Shown: piece by piece, positions 56,082 through 64,000 of the stretch | Numbering within the stretch: the stretch's first letter is position 1 | Layout: each line of letters starts with the position of its first letter | Assembly: GCA_016401345.1 (NCBI GenBank) | Contig: JAEACG010000004.1 | Location: forward strand, 310,001-374,000 | Length of the DNA: 64,000 bases | DNA from: Fictibacillus nanhaiensis | Lineage (GTDB): Bacteria; Bacillota; Bacilli; Bacillales; Fictibacillaceae | Direction of reading: 5' to 3' | The notes under the pieces: generated by a model | Database searches by the model: none | Seen by the model: only the letters and a program-made list of their open reading frames with translations | What the model was told of the DNA's origin: nothing | Program-made: the position numbers and the translations under genes

Positions 56082-57104
56082 ATGACGAATCTTTTAGAGG
56101 TGAGCAACCTTTATGTCGAGTTTTACGCAAAAAAGAAAACGATAAATGCCTTGAGAGGAGTATCTTTTAGTCTAGGAACAGAAGAAGTGCTAGCGATCGT
56201 CGGCGAGTCTGGCAGCGGGAAGTCCGTGACTGCCAAAAGTATACTTAAACTATTACCGCCACAAAACGCTAAAATAGTTGATGGATCCATTCTTTATAAA
56301 GAAACAGAACTAACCCAGCTTTCAAAGAAAGAAATGGTCAAATACCGCGGCAGAAAAATTGCAATGGTATTCCAGGACCCAATGACTTCATTAAACCCGA
56401 CCATGAGAATTGGTGAGCAGATCGCAGAAGGATTAATCGTTCACGATAAGTTACCGAAAAAAGAAGTGTGGGAAAAAGTTCACAGGATGCTCAAACTTGT
56501 TGGAATTCCAGAACCAGAATACAATAGTAGAAAGTATCCTCACGAACTAAGCGGAGGTATGCGCCAAAGGGTAGGCATTGCCATGGCCCTCATCTGTGAA
56601 CCTTCCATCCTCATAGCAGATGAGCCTACAACAGCATTAGATGTATCCATCCAAGCTCAAATAATAGAACTGTTAAAAGAGTTAAAACCGAAGTTAAATA
56701 TGTCCATCATACTGATCACTCATGATTTAGGCATCGTGGCAAACATGGCAGATAGAATCTTAGTCATGTATGCTGGTGAAATAGTAGAGAGCGGAACAGT
56801 AAATGAGATCTTCTATAAAGCAAGACACCCCTATACATGGGGACTTTTACAATCAATCCCGGATGTTGACAGTAAAAAGCCGTTAAAAGGAATTGATGGC
56901 TCCCCCCCAGATCTGTCACAAATTTCAAAGGGGTGTTCCTTTGCAGCTAGATGTCCATATGTACTAGATGTTTGTGAAGAAGAAAAACCGACTTCTTTTA
57001 TGATCGATAAAGGTCATCATGCCTCATGCTGGCTGAATGACGAAAGAGCTCCCATGGTGGAAAGTCCTTTAACTATTAAAAATAAAGAGAAAAAGATTAT
57101 GTAA
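56082..57104 (+). CDS. oppD: Opp/Dpp-type ABC transporter ATPase (OppD-like)
   Basis: The 340-residue ATPase has Walker A GESGSGKS, signature LSGGMRQRV, Walker B ILIADEPT and the Cys-rich C-terminal oligopeptide/dipeptide domain ([16 protein letters not shown] and HASCW). OppD usually works with OppF; no oppF follows. It ends 20 nt before a csoR gene. Confidence 0.92.
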   Translation: MTNLLEVSNLYVEFYAKKKTINALRGVSFSLGTEEVLAIVGESGSGKSVTAKSILKLLPPQNAKIVDGSILYKETELTQLSKKEMVKYRGRKIAMVFQDPMTSLNPTMRIGEQIAEGLIVHDKLPKKEVWEKVHRMLKLVGIPEPEYNSRKYPHELSGGMRQRVGIAMALICEPSILIADEPTTALDVSIQAQIIELLKELKPKLNMSIILITHDLGIVANMADRILVMYAGEIVESGTVNEIFYKARHPYTWGLLQSIPDVDSKKPLKGIDGSPPDLSQISKGCSFAARCPYVLDVCEEEKPTSFMIDKGHHASCWLNDERAPMVESPLTIKNKEKKIM

Positions 57105-57124
57105 AAACACTCAGAGGTGAGAAG

Positions 57125-57469
57125 ATGGCACTAGAAAACATTATGGAAGAACAACACGGTTGCTGTGATTCAACTGCTGCAGAAGAAAAACACACAACTA
57201 GATCACAAAAAGAAAAAGAAGAAATGTTGAATAGATTGAAACGAATTGAAGGTCAGGTACGCGGCATTCAGAACATGATTCACGATGAACGCTATTGTAT
57301 TGACATTATCGTACAATTGAGTGCAATCAACGCAGCGGTAAAAAAAGTGGGCTTTAACTTATTAGAAACCCACACACACCATTGTGTTAAGGATGCTATT
57401 TCTTCAAACCAAGGAACTGAAGCTGTAAGTGAGTTAATGAAAGTAATCCATCAATTTACAAAATCATAA
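57125..57469 (+). CDS. csoR: CsoR copper-sensing repressor (first copy)
   Basis: The 114-residue protein has the all-helical CsoR fold with RLKRIEGQVRGIQNMI and the Cu(I) ligands Cys in RYCIDI and His-x3-Cys in THTHHCV, close to B. subtilis CsoR. The N-terminus adds HGCC, which may be a further metal site. It is the last gene of the copZ-opp unit rather than next to copA, so copper would relieve repression of that unit or of copA in trans. Confidence 0.92.
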   Translation: MALENIMEEQHGCCDSTAAEEKHTTRSQKEKEEMLNRLKRIEGQVRGIQNMIHDERYCIDIIVQLSAINAAVKKVGFNLLETHTHHCVKDAISSNQGTEAVSELMKVIHQFTKS

Positions 57470-57477
57470 ACAGATTT

Positions 57478-57504
57478 AACCCCCCCATTCCGGAGGGTTT
57501 TTTC
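57478..57504. terminator. Terminator after csoR, convergent region
   Basis: AACCC/GGGTT arms with an additional CC/GG pair, followed by TTTTTT. The opposite gene ends at 57503. Confidence 0.65.
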
Positions 57505-58447
57505 ACGAAATTTTTATTTTTCCTATCATGCCAGATTCTTTGTGTCCCGGGATTGTACAATAGTACGTATAGACACCCGCTTCTTTAGGAATGAACGATA
57601 CCTGATTGGATCGATTTGGTTCAACGTGTAGATGAAAGACAGAATCATCTTCATTTGACATAGCATGATCATGTTCCGATTGAGTGTTTGATGTTTCTAC
57701 ATTCTCATACGAAAAAGAAGAAATTTCAATATCATGTTCAACTGAATCATCATTTAATAATGTTAAGAGTACTTTTTGATCTTTTTTTAAACTAGCATTT
57801 GATGAAAGGTATCTATAATCTTTTATTCCTACCTCCCAATTGAAAACTTCTTCCTGTTCAAGTTTTTTATCCTCATTCTTATTAGCTGATGTAGAAGAAT
57901 GTTGTTCGTGCTGCGTTTGAGCTTTTTCATGTGGTTTAATAATATCATCAGGAAATTTTAAAAAAACCATAAGCAGCAGTCCGCAGCCAAAAAGCATGAT
58001 GACATTAAAGTATCTTTCAATTTGATGTTTAAGTGTTTCTGATAAGAATTGTAGAATACATAAAATTGTTATTCCTACAGTAAGTAAGATTCCTATCATT
58101 ACCAATATCTGTGCTTGTTTAAAACTTAACATTACTGTTAACATGGCACCCATCATCCCGGCCATTATACCTGAAAAAAGTCCTTCAATCATTAGATGGA
58201 AATGAAGTTTAGACCCAATTAATAAACCTGCTAGACCACTTAATAATATTGAGAAAAGTGTGGCATACAGCAAATTATCTTTAAAGTACACGCCTAAATA
58301 AAATCCAGCGGTCAGACCCATACTCATAGTGTAAGCCATTACGTAAACCATATTGTTCATTAAGGAATCTTTAGACTTATAAAAAAAAGATGATAGAAAA
58401 ACTAAAGCTGTACAAATCACTAAAACCCCTAAAATGTAAATTGACAT
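57503..58447 (-). CDS. Membrane protein fused to a C-terminal cupredoxin
   Basis: The 314-residue protein has about five to six helices (residues 1-165, including GLTAGFYLGVYF and many Met/His residues), a His-rich linker (EKAQTQHEQHSS) and a cupredoxin (about 205-314) outside the membrane. The type 1 copper ligands are His in VEHDIEI and Cys-x4-His-x4-Met in YYCTIPGHKESGM. The fusion could deliver copper from the membrane part to the surface, or sense copper. It converges on csoR and is divergent from the csoR2-copZ unit. GGAGGG precedes the ATG. Confidence 0.82.
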   Translation of the reverse strand: MSIYILGVLVICTALVFLSSFFYKSKDSLMNNMVYVMAYTMSMGLTAGFYLGVYFKDNLLYATLFSILLSGLAGLLIGSKLHFHLMIEGLFSGIMAGMMGAMLTVMLSFKQAQILVMIGILLTVGITILCILQFLSETLKHQIERYFNVIMLFGCGLLLMVFLKFPDDIIKPHEKAQTQHEQHSSTSANKNEDKKLEQEEVFNWEVGIKDYRYLSSNASLKKDQKVLLTLLNDDSVEHDIEISSFSYENVETSNTQSEHDHAMSNEDDSVFHLHVEPNRSNQVSFIPKEAGVYTYYCTIPGHKESGMIGKIKIS

Positions 58448-58573
58448 TTAAGCCCTCCTTGTCCATTCCTTCATTCTAAGTTATGAGAGGAAGATATCGA
58501 TTTATGCAAGTTCATTATAAACTCGAAAAAAAATGCACATTTTATATGAGTAAAAAAAAAATTAAAATCGGGC

Positions 58574-58603
58574 TTTACATAGGGTAGGGGGGTATAGTAA
58601 AAT
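58574..58603 (+). promoter_or_regulatory. Promoter and G-rich CsoR-like operator of the csoR2-copZ unit
   Basis: TTTACA (58574-58579) and TAAAAT (58598-58603) are 18 nt apart. The spacer holds GGGTAGGGGGGTAT, which has the G tract and GGTAT end of CsoR operators, but its left half lacks the complementary CCC. Confidence 0.55.
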
Positions 58604-58628
58604 TAAAGTAAATAAAGGAGGTTATCTG

Positions 58629-58961
58629 ATGGAAATAGTAAAACCAGATGATCTAAATAATGATCAATGTTGTGATACGAACGAACGGAAGAGTCATCAT
58701 TCCGATAAAATAAAGAACAATCTGATCACACGATTAAATCGGATCGAAGGGCAAATTAGAGGTGTTAAAGGGTTGATTGACCGTGACACTTACTGTGACG
58801 ACGTTATCACTCAAATTTCAGCGATTCAATCAGCATTAAATAGTGTTGGAAAAATTCTTCTTGAGGGCCACTTGAAAAGTTGTGTTGTAGAGAGAATTCA
58901 AGAAGGCGATCAAGAAGTATTGGATGAACTTCTAGTTACTGTTAAAAAACTGATGAAATAA
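58629..58961 (+). CDS. CsoR-family metal sensor (second copy, copZA-linked)
   Basis: The 110-residue CsoR-type repressor has RLNRIEGQIRGVKGLI, Cys in DTYCDDV and His-x3-Cys in LEGHLKSCV, the Cu(I) triad of the family, plus CC near residue 14. It differs clearly from the first copy. A G-rich site like a CsoR operator covers its promoter, and copZ follows after 15 nt. A CstR-type sulfide sensor is less likely because the His ligand is kept. Confidence 0.87.
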   Translation: MEIVKPDDLNNDQCCDTNERKSHHSDKIKNNLITRLNRIEGQIRGVKGLIDRDTYCDDVITQISAIQSALNSVGKILLEGHLKSCVVERIQEGDQEVLDELLVTVKKLMK

Positions 58962-58976
58962 AAGGGAGAGATATCA

Positions 58977-59183
58977 ATGGAAAAAACCACATTAAAAGTA
59001 GAAGGTATGTCTTGTAACCACTGTATAATTGCTATTGAAGGAAGCGTTGGAAAGTTAGACGGTGTCTCACACACTAAAGTAAACCTTAAAGAAGGTATCG
59101 TTGAGGTAGAATATGATTCTTCAAAAGTAAACCTGGATGAGATCAAAGAGACGATCGATGATCAGGGTTACGATGTAAAATAA
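58977..59183 (+). CDS. copZ: CopZ copper chaperone (second copy)
   Basis: The 68-residue chaperone has GMSCNHC (Cu(I) site) and closely resembles B. subtilis CopZ through the C-terminal DQGYDV. AAGGGAGAG precedes the ATG. It hands Cu(I) to CopA, encoded after a terminator 80 nt downstream. Confidence 0.94.
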   Translation: MEKTTLKVEGMSCNHCIIAIEGSVGKLDGVSHTKVNLKEGIVEVEYDSSKVNLDEIKETIDDQGYDVK

Positions 59184-59186
59184 ATC

Positions 59187-59214
59187 GCGTGCTTATCATA
59201 GCACGCTTTCTTTT
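59187..59214 (+). terminator. Terminator between copZ and copA
   Basis: GCGTGCT/AGCACGC stem with a 6-nt loop followed by TTTCTTTT. Confidence 0.75.
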
Positions 59215-59222
59215 CAGTTGAA

Positions 59223-59243
59223 ATATACCCCATATAGGTATAT
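59223..59243 (+). promoter_or_regulatory. CsoR-type operator before copA
   Basis: ATATACC-N7-GGTATAT is a perfect 7-bp inverted repeat of the CsoR operator type, placed just before the copA ribosome binding site. It implies that copA has its own copper-controlled promoter after the terminator. Confidence 0.65.
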
Positions 59244-59262
59244 CGAAGGGATGATGAAAACC

Positions 59263-61671
59263 ATGAGTACAAAAGAAACGACATTACAAATATCAGGTAT
59301 GACCTGTGCAGCCTGTGCGATCCGAATTGAAAAAGGTTTGAACAAGTTAGAGGGAGTCGAGAAAGCGAACGTAAACCTTGCTCTTGAAAAATCAACCGTT
59401 TCTTATGACCCTCAAATTTTAAAGGTGGCCGATCTCGAGAAAAAAATAGAAGATCTCGGATATGGAGTCGTCACTGAAAAAGCTGAATTCAATTTGACTG
59501 GCATGACGTGTGCAGCATGTGCAACAAGGATTGAAAAGGGGTTAAACAAACTTCCCGGAGTGATTAAAGCTAACGTTAATCTAGCATTAGAAACCGGGTC
59601 AGTACAATATAATCCATCTGAAGTTTCTATTGGAGATATGATTAAAAAAGTTGACCAATTGGGATATGGTGCAACCCTAAAGGAAGACTACAAAGAATCG
59701 GTTGATCATAGAGCAATGGAGATTGAGAAACAGAAAGGAAAATTCATCTTTTCTGTCATCCTCTCATTCCCTTTATTGTGGGCAATGGTTAGTCATTTTG
59801 AGTTTACATCTTTTATCTATTTGCCTGAGATGTTCATGAATCCTTGGGTTCAATTGGCGCTCGCGACACCTGTACAGTTTGTTGTAGGGAAACAGTTTTA
59901 TGTAGGAGCTTATAAAGCGCTCCGGAATAAAAGTGCGAACATGGATGTACTCGTAGCATTAGGAACTTCTGCAGCTTATTTCTATAGCCTGTACCTATCT
60001 ATCCTTTCCATCGGTACCAATCAAGGGATGGTGGAAATGTACTTTGAAACATCGGCAATATTAATTACACTTATTGTGTTGGGAAAACTTTTCGAAGCAA
60101 AAGCAAAGGGGCGTTCCTCTGAAGCGATTAAGAAACTGATGGGACTGCAAGCTAAGACAGCTATCGTGGTTCGTGATGGTAAAGAAATCGAAATAGCGAT
60201 AGAAGAAGTGGAAGCCGGTGATATCGTATATGTAAAACCAGGTGATAAAGTACCGGTCGATGGTGAAATCATCGAAGGGCGTTCAGCATTAGATGAATCG
60301 ATGCTGACAGGTGAGAGTGTACCTGTCGATAAGACAATAGGGGATACGGTAATCGGTGCAACCATTAATAAAAACGGGTTCCTAAAAATAAAGGCAACAA
60401 AAGTAGGGAAAGATACGGCCCTGGCTCAAATCATAAAAGTCGTTGAGGAAGCACAAGGTTCAAAAGCACCGATCCAGCGTCTAGCTGACCAAATCTCTGG
60501 TGTATTCGTGCCTATAGTTGTAGGCATCGCTGTTCTTACCTTCATTATCTGGTTTGTTTGGGTAAGTCCCGGAGAATTTGCTGTTGCGCTTGAAAAATTG
60601 ATTGCTGTCCTTGTTATCGCGTGTCCTTGTGCATTAGGATTAGCGACTCCTACTTCAATCATGGCAGGCTCTGGCCGCTCAGCTGAATTTGGTATTTTAT
60701 TTAAGGGTGGAGAACACTTAGAAACCACTCATCGAATCGATACTGTGATCTTAGATAAAACGGGTACGGTTACAAACGGTACTCCAGAACTTACAGATAT
60801 TATTGTGGAACCATCATTCAGTGAAGAAGAAGTGTTAAGACTAGTAGGTTCAGCAGAGAAAAATTCTGAACACCCATTGGCGCAAGCTATTGTAGAAGGA
60901 ATCACCAATAAGGGAATCCAGTTATCGAGTTCGGAGGATTTTGATGCTATTCCTGGGTTTGGTATCAAAGCTGTAGTTGCAGGTAAAACACTTTTCATCG
61001 GTACACGAAAATTAATGAAAGAAAACAACGTTACCATCTATGATTCTAATAATCAGATGGAGGAACTTGAAAAAGCCGGTAAAACCGCGATGCTCGTGGC
61101 GATAGACGGAGTATATGCAGGAATTATCGCTGTAGCCGATACGATCAAAGAAACATCAAAAGATGCGATTTCTCGATTAAAAGAAATGGGTCTTAAAGTT
61201 ATCATGATCACAGGAGATAATCAGCAAACAGCTAAATACATTGCTAAACAAGTGGGGATTGATCATGTCATATCTGAAGTTCTTCCTGAAGGAAAAGCAG
61301 ATGAGGTGAAAAAGCTACAGGAGCAAGGTAATAAAGTGGCCATGGTCGGAGACGGAATCAATGACGCTCCAGCACTAGCTGTAGCGGATATTGGGATGGC
61401 GATTGGCACAGGTACAGACGTTGCGATGGAGGCAGCTGATGTAACGCTGATTCGTGGCGATCTGAACAGCATTGCAGATGCCATCTACATGAGTAAAAAG
61501 ACAATACGAAACATCAAACAAAATCTTTTCTGGGCTTTTGCTTATAACGTGTTAGGCATCCCTGTTGCTGCACTAGGTTTTCTTGCCCCATGGCTTGCAG
61601 GAGCTGCGATGGCATTCAGCTCGGTGTCAGTTGTTCTTAATGCACTTCGTTTACAAAAAGTAAAACTGTAA
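59263..61671 (+). CDS. copA: CopA copper-exporting P1B-1 ATPase
   Basis: From ATG 59263 the protein is 802 residues, the length of B. subtilis CopA. It has two heavy-metal-associated domains (CAAC at 15-18 and 83-86), eight helices, CPC at 454-456, DKTGTVTNG, SEHPLAQ and GDGINDAP. It exports Cu(I) received from CopZ. Earlier in-frame ATGs at 59251 and 59254 lie in or next to the AAGGG box and are less likely. It has its own operator. Confidence 0.95.
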   Translation: MSTKETTLQISGMTCAACAIRIEKGLNKLEGVEKANVNLALEKSTVSYDPQILKVADLEKKIEDLGYGVVTEKAEFNLTGMTCAACATRIEKGLNKLPGVIKANVNLALETGSVQYNPSEVSIGDMIKKVDQLGYGATLKEDYKESVDHRAMEIEKQKGKFIFSVILSFPLLWAMVSHFEFTSFIYLPEMFMNPWVQLALATPVQFVVGKQFYVGAYKALRNKSANMDVLVALGTSAAYFYSLYLSILSIGTNQGMVEMYFETSAILITLIVLGKLFEAKAKGRSSEAIKKLMGLQAKTAIVVRDGKEIEIAIEEVEAGDIVYVKPGDKVPVDGEIIEGRSALDESMLTGESVPVDKTIGDTVIGATINKNGFLKIKATKVGKDTALAQIIKVVEEAQGSKAPIQRLADQISGVFVPIVVGIAVLTFIIWFVWVSPGEFAVALEKLIAVLVIACPCALGLATPTSIMAGSGRSAEFGILFKGGEHLETTHRIDTVILDKTGTVTNGTPELTDIIVEPSFSEEEVLRLVGSAEKNSEHPLAQAIVEGITNKGIQLSSSEDFDAIPGFGIKAVVAGKTLFIGTRKLMKENNVTIYDSNNQMEELEKAGKTAMLVAIDGVYAGIIAVADTIKETSKDAISRLKEMGLKVIMITGDNQQTAKYIAKQVGIDHVISEVLPEGKADEVKKLQEQGNKVAMVGDGINDAPALAVADIGMAIGTGTDVAMEAADVTLIRGDLNSIADAIYMSKKTIRNIKQNLFWAFAYNVLGIPVAALGFLAPWLAGAAMAFSSVSVVLNALRLQKVKL

Positions 61672-61683
61672 GGAGGGAATTCT

Positions 61684-62547
61684 ATGAAGGACAATATCGT
61701 TTTAAGGTGGACATTGTCGGCTGTATTGATACTCGTTATAGTGATCGGGAGCTATTCCGTATTTGCAAAGTACGCAGAACCATCGACTAGTGAACATGCT
61801 GGTCATGTTGGAGAACAGAATACATCTGATTCATCTGATACAAAAGATAAGGAAAAGCAGGAGGCTGGACATGGTGATCATGGGGAGAGCCAAGGCAATG
61901 TATCAAAAAATAGTGATATTACACCAACTCTGCATTACGAAAACAATTTAATCCATATTGAGTTGAAAGATAAAGAGGGAAACCCAGTAGAGGAATTAGA
62001 GATCGATCATGAGAAACTGATGCATTTGATCATCGTAAATGATGAACTGCAGCAGTATTACCACATTCATCCCGAGAAAAAAGGGAATGGTGTGTTTACC
62101 ATACAGCACAAACTGGAAGAAGGAAGCTATAAAGCGTTCATAGACATTAAACCAAAAGATAAAAACTATGAGGTGCAGCCACTTCCAATCGAGGTTGGCG
62201 CTGGTGATGCCCACGGTGAACATGATTCGTTAAAGCCAGAAACTGAGTTCACTAAAACAGTCAATGGCTACAAGTTAACCATGAGTCCTGAAACCTTTAC
62301 ATCAGGTGAAGAAATTGTGTTGGATTTTGATCTAAAAGAAAACAAACCCGAGCCCTATCTAGGAGCGCTTGGTCATGTAGTCATATTAGACGAAGGTGGA
62401 GATGAGTATGTTCACGTCCACCCAGCATCGGAAACAGATACAAAGTTTGCCACAAAATTTGACCAGCCAGGTATATATAAAATTTGGGGTGAATTTAAGA
62501 TAAATGGAAAAGTGAATGTTTATCCATTTGTAGTAGAAGTTAAGTAA
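61684..62547 (+). CDS. Membrane-anchored extracytoplasmic copper-region protein, YtkA-like repeats
   Basis: The 287-residue protein has one N-terminal anchor, a His/Asp-rich linker (SEHAGHVGEQ, HGDHGE) and two similar beta domains. They end in LMHLIIVNDELQQYYHIHPE and LGHVVILDEGGDEYVHVHP, whose His residues could bind copper. It starts 12 nt after copA, with AAGGAGGG. It probably binds copper expelled by CopA. A firm family name is not possible; YtkA-like domains are the nearest fit. Confidence 0.72.
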   Translation: MKDNIVLRWTLSAVLILVIVIGSYSVFAKYAEPSTSEHAGHVGEQNTSDSSDTKDKEKQEAGHGDHGESQGNVSKNSDITPTLHYENNLIHIELKDKEGNPVEELEIDHEKLMHLIIVNDELQQYYHIHPEKKGNGVFTIQHKLEEGSYKAFIDIKPKDKNYEVQPLPIEVGAGDAHGEHDSLKPETEFTKTVNGYKLTMSPETFTSGEEIVLDFDLKENKPEPYLGALGHVVILDEGGDEYVHVHPASETDTKFATKFDQPGIYKIWGEFKINGKVNVYPFVVEVK

Positions 62548-62587
62548 ATTTTACGTTCTATCTCTCGGGAACGAGGTGAAGCACTTT

Positions 62588-62920
62588 ATGGAACTTTCTG
62601 GCGTTTCAAAACACGTGTTATTGTGTAACGGAGCTAGCTGCATCAAAAAAGGGGCTGAGGAAGTTACGAATACCGTTCGACAAGAAATTAAAGATCAAGG
62701 GTTATTAAACAAAATTCATACTACTAAAACCTTTTGCAACGGAAGATGTAAAGAGGGACCGACAGTCGTAGTCTACCCGGATGGAGACTGGTATAAAGAG
62801 ATGACTCCTGAAAAGGGAAAACAACTGATCGATAAGATTAAGTCTGACGAAAAGTTAGATGAAGCTCTAGCTTATACGTATGACGTTAAGTCATTTGCGA
62901 GATTTCAGGATAATAAATAA
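62588..62920 (+). CDS. Thioredoxin-fold [2Fe-2S] ferredoxin-like protein
   Basis: The 110-residue protein has CNGASCIKKGA and CNGRCKEGPTVVVYPDGDWY, the four-cysteine pattern of the thioredoxin-like [2Fe-2S] ferredoxins. It likely moves electrons in the cytoplasm. ATG 62588 is 9 nt after GAGGTG; the GTG at 62576 overlaps that box. It is in the copA unit, and copper is a known poison of Fe-S clusters, so a repair or sensor role is possible. Confidence 0.82.
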   Translation: MELSGVSKHVLLCNGASCIKKGAEEVTNTVRQEIKDQGLLNKIHTTKTFCNGRCKEGPTVVVYPDGDWYKEMTPEKGKQLIDKIKSDEKLDEALAYTYDVKSFARFQDNK

Positions 62921-62948
62921 AATACTTTATTCATAGGAGGAGCAGTTG

Positions 62949-63152
62949 ATGGTTATCCAGCCGAACATGTCTGTAGTGGATATCGTTAAGGTATGGCAAG
63001 ATACTAGTGAAGTTTTTGAAAGGTTTAATATATCCATTAATAATGGCGAAAAACTATGTTCAGTAGTGAATGAAAGAACTCTAACTATTTTATTAGATGA
63101 GTTAAATAGAAGAGTAAATAGTTCTAAGATGACCTGCATCAAAGGTGGATGA
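62949..63152 (+). CDS. Small DUF542/ScdA-N-like protein
   Basis: The 67-residue protein has SVVDIVKVWQDTSEVFERFNI, which resembles the N-terminal DUF542 domain of the Fe-S repair protein ScdA/RIC, followed by a helix. The CCGG motif of that domain is missing; only two cysteines (LCSVV, MTCIKGG) remain. Beside a [2Fe-2S] protein this suggests cluster repair under copper stress, as an inference. GGAGG is 8 nt before the ATG. Confidence 0.55.
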   Translation: MVIQPNMSVVDIVKVWQDTSEVFERFNISINNGEKLCSVVNERTLTILLDELNRRVNSSKMTCIKGG

Positions 63153-63187
63153 AGGATTTCTATTAAAGAGTAGGTTACTCTTTATGA

Positions 63188-63219
63188 AAAGTACCGATTT
63201 ATTGTTCGGTACTTTTTTT
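63188..63219 (+). terminator. Terminator after the copA unit
   Basis: AAAGTACCG/CGGTACTTT, a perfect 9-bp stem with T run. A second short inverted repeat AAAGAGTA/TTACTCTTT lies just before it. Confidence 0.85.
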
Positions 63220-63314
63220 ATTTATTTCGTGATTTGAAGAGTTATGAACTTATTAGGTTGCTCCATAAAAATTGCATATTTTTTTAGTACGGTTAATTTG
63301 AGGAGGGAAAACCA

Positions 63315-64000
63315 ATGAAAAAGCAATGGTTGATTTCTTTAATGTTACTGGTACTCATTTTGGTTATAACAGGTTGTAGCCAAGAGGGTTCAAAAGATCA
63401 ATCTAATGAAAATAAGGTACAAGCAAAAGAAGAAATTTTAGAAGGTAAAACAATTAAAGAGTTCTCCATTACTGCAAAAAAAGAGAATTGGGAATTGAAG
63501 TCCGGTAAGACCATTGAAGCTTGGACTTATAATGGAAGCGTCCCTGGGCAAGAGATTAGAGTAAAAGAAGGTGAAGGGGTAAAGGTTACAATCAAGAATG
63601 AACTTCCGAAGCCTGTAAGTATACATTGGCACGGTGTCCCTTTATCGAATACACAAGATGGTATTCCCGGAGTCACACAAGATGCTATTGAAACAGGCAA
63701 GGAGTATACGTATCAGTTTGTCGCAGATACCCCTGGAACGTATTGGTATCATAGCCATCAAGACAGCGTAAATCAGGTTGATAAGGGGCTTTATGGAGTC
63801 TTTATCGTTGAATCTAAAGATGATGAACAGTATGATCGAGATTATTCACTTGTTTTAGATGAATGGGAGTCCAATCCAAAGCAAGAATCCGAAGAAATGG
63901 ATGGAATGGATCACTCAAACATGGATATGAATGAGTCAGATACAGAAGATATGGAAGGTATGGATCATTCCAATATGGACATGGGGGATAAGAAAAATAA
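63315..64000 (+). CDS. Met-rich multicopper oxidase lipoprotein, 3' end beyond the window
   Basis: The gene begins at ATG 63315 (AGGAGGG upstream) and is still open at the last base, so 228 residues are seen. It has a lipobox VITGC, then a first cupredoxin domain with HWHGVPLSNTQDG and TYWYHSHQDSVNQ, the type 2/3 copper histidines. A Met/His-rich stretch follows with two copies of MDGMDHSNMDM or MEGMDHSNMDM, as in CopA/PcoA-type copper oxidases. It would oxidise Cu(I) to the less toxic Cu(II) at the cell surface. Confidence 0.92.
   Translation, partial: MKKQWLISLMLLVLILVITGCSQEGSKDQSNENKVQAKEEILEGKTIKEFSITAKKENWELKSGKTIEAWTYNGSVPGQEIRVKEGEGVKVTIKNELPKPVSIHWHGVPLSNTQDGIPGVTQDAIETGKEYTYQFVADTPGTYWYHSHQDSVNQVDKGLYGVFIVESKDDEQYDRDYSLVLDEWESNPKQESEEMDGMDHSNMDMNESDTEDMEGMDHSNMDMGDKKN

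Noticed and set aside
1-64000. CRISPR arrays, tRNA or rRNA genes, intact insertion sequences
   Set aside because: None was found by reading both strands; the only recombinase is a pseudogene.

Overview
The window reads as low-GC Firmicute DNA from an aerobic, spore-forming Bacillaceae (Bacillus or Fictibacillus type). The reasons are strong AGGAGG ribosome binding sites, frequent TTG and GTG starts, a spoIIP relic, a GerP-like gene and a quinol oxidase of the aa3-600 type. It is dominated by metal and copper handling plus envelope thiol and respiratory biogenesis. Decayed genes (resolvase, spoIIP, a TlpA-type thioredoxin) and second copies of housekeeping genes (lgt, motB-like) suggest a large plasmid or chromosomal island; this cannot be decided from the sequence alone. 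No rRNA, tRNA, CRISPR array or intact insertion sequence was seen.

Layout. 1-3.1 kb: end of a CopD-type copper membrane protein, a ResA-type thioredoxin and a CYP152-type peroxygenase. 3.3-5.9 kb: cadC and cadA behind a CadC-type operator; cadA carries an in-frame TGA exactly where the first Cys of its metal-binding motif belongs. 6-9.8 kb: an Xre regulator, a leftward operon of a Tat-exported two-domain copper oxidase, a ZIP transporter and a 57-residue TatA, then a second ZIP. 9.8-12.3 kb: feoA and a feoB split into two genes. 12.4-18.5 kb: czcD, czrA, ctaG-like, czcO, two tiny membrane proteins and a two-component system; three CzrA-like operators lie here. 18.6-27.2 kb: an M23 endopeptidase and a module ccdA-resC-bdbD-bdbC-qoxABCD for thiol and haem chemistry and respiration.

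27.3-36.6 kb is a degraded stretch. It holds a tandem-repeat small protein, a resolvase pseudogene, a coat-type multicopper oxidase, a GerP-like protein, a frameshifted spoIIP, an NlpC/P60 hydrolase, a second inverted spoIIP remnant, a YpjA-like protein and a broken TlpA. 36.4-41.4 kb: a Met/His-rich lipoprotein, a second M23 endopeptidase, a TVP38-family protein, a MotB-like protein, a YwmB-like protein and Lgt.

41.8-64 kb is the main copper region: YdhK-like lipoprotein, CcdA-like membrane protein, sensor kinase and regulator, CopB; asparagine synthetase; MATE pump; a siroheme half-protein, CopZ, an Opp-type ABC transporter (A-B-C-D, no F) and CsoR; a membrane-cupredoxin fusion; then CsoR-like, CopZ, CopA, a secreted copper-region protein, a [2Fe-2S] protein, a DUF542-like small protein and the start of a Met-rich multicopper oxidase lipoprotein. 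Together the genes would sense copper, zinc and cadmium, export them, bind or oxidise copper outside the membrane, and keep exported thiol proteins and a copper haem oxidase assembled.
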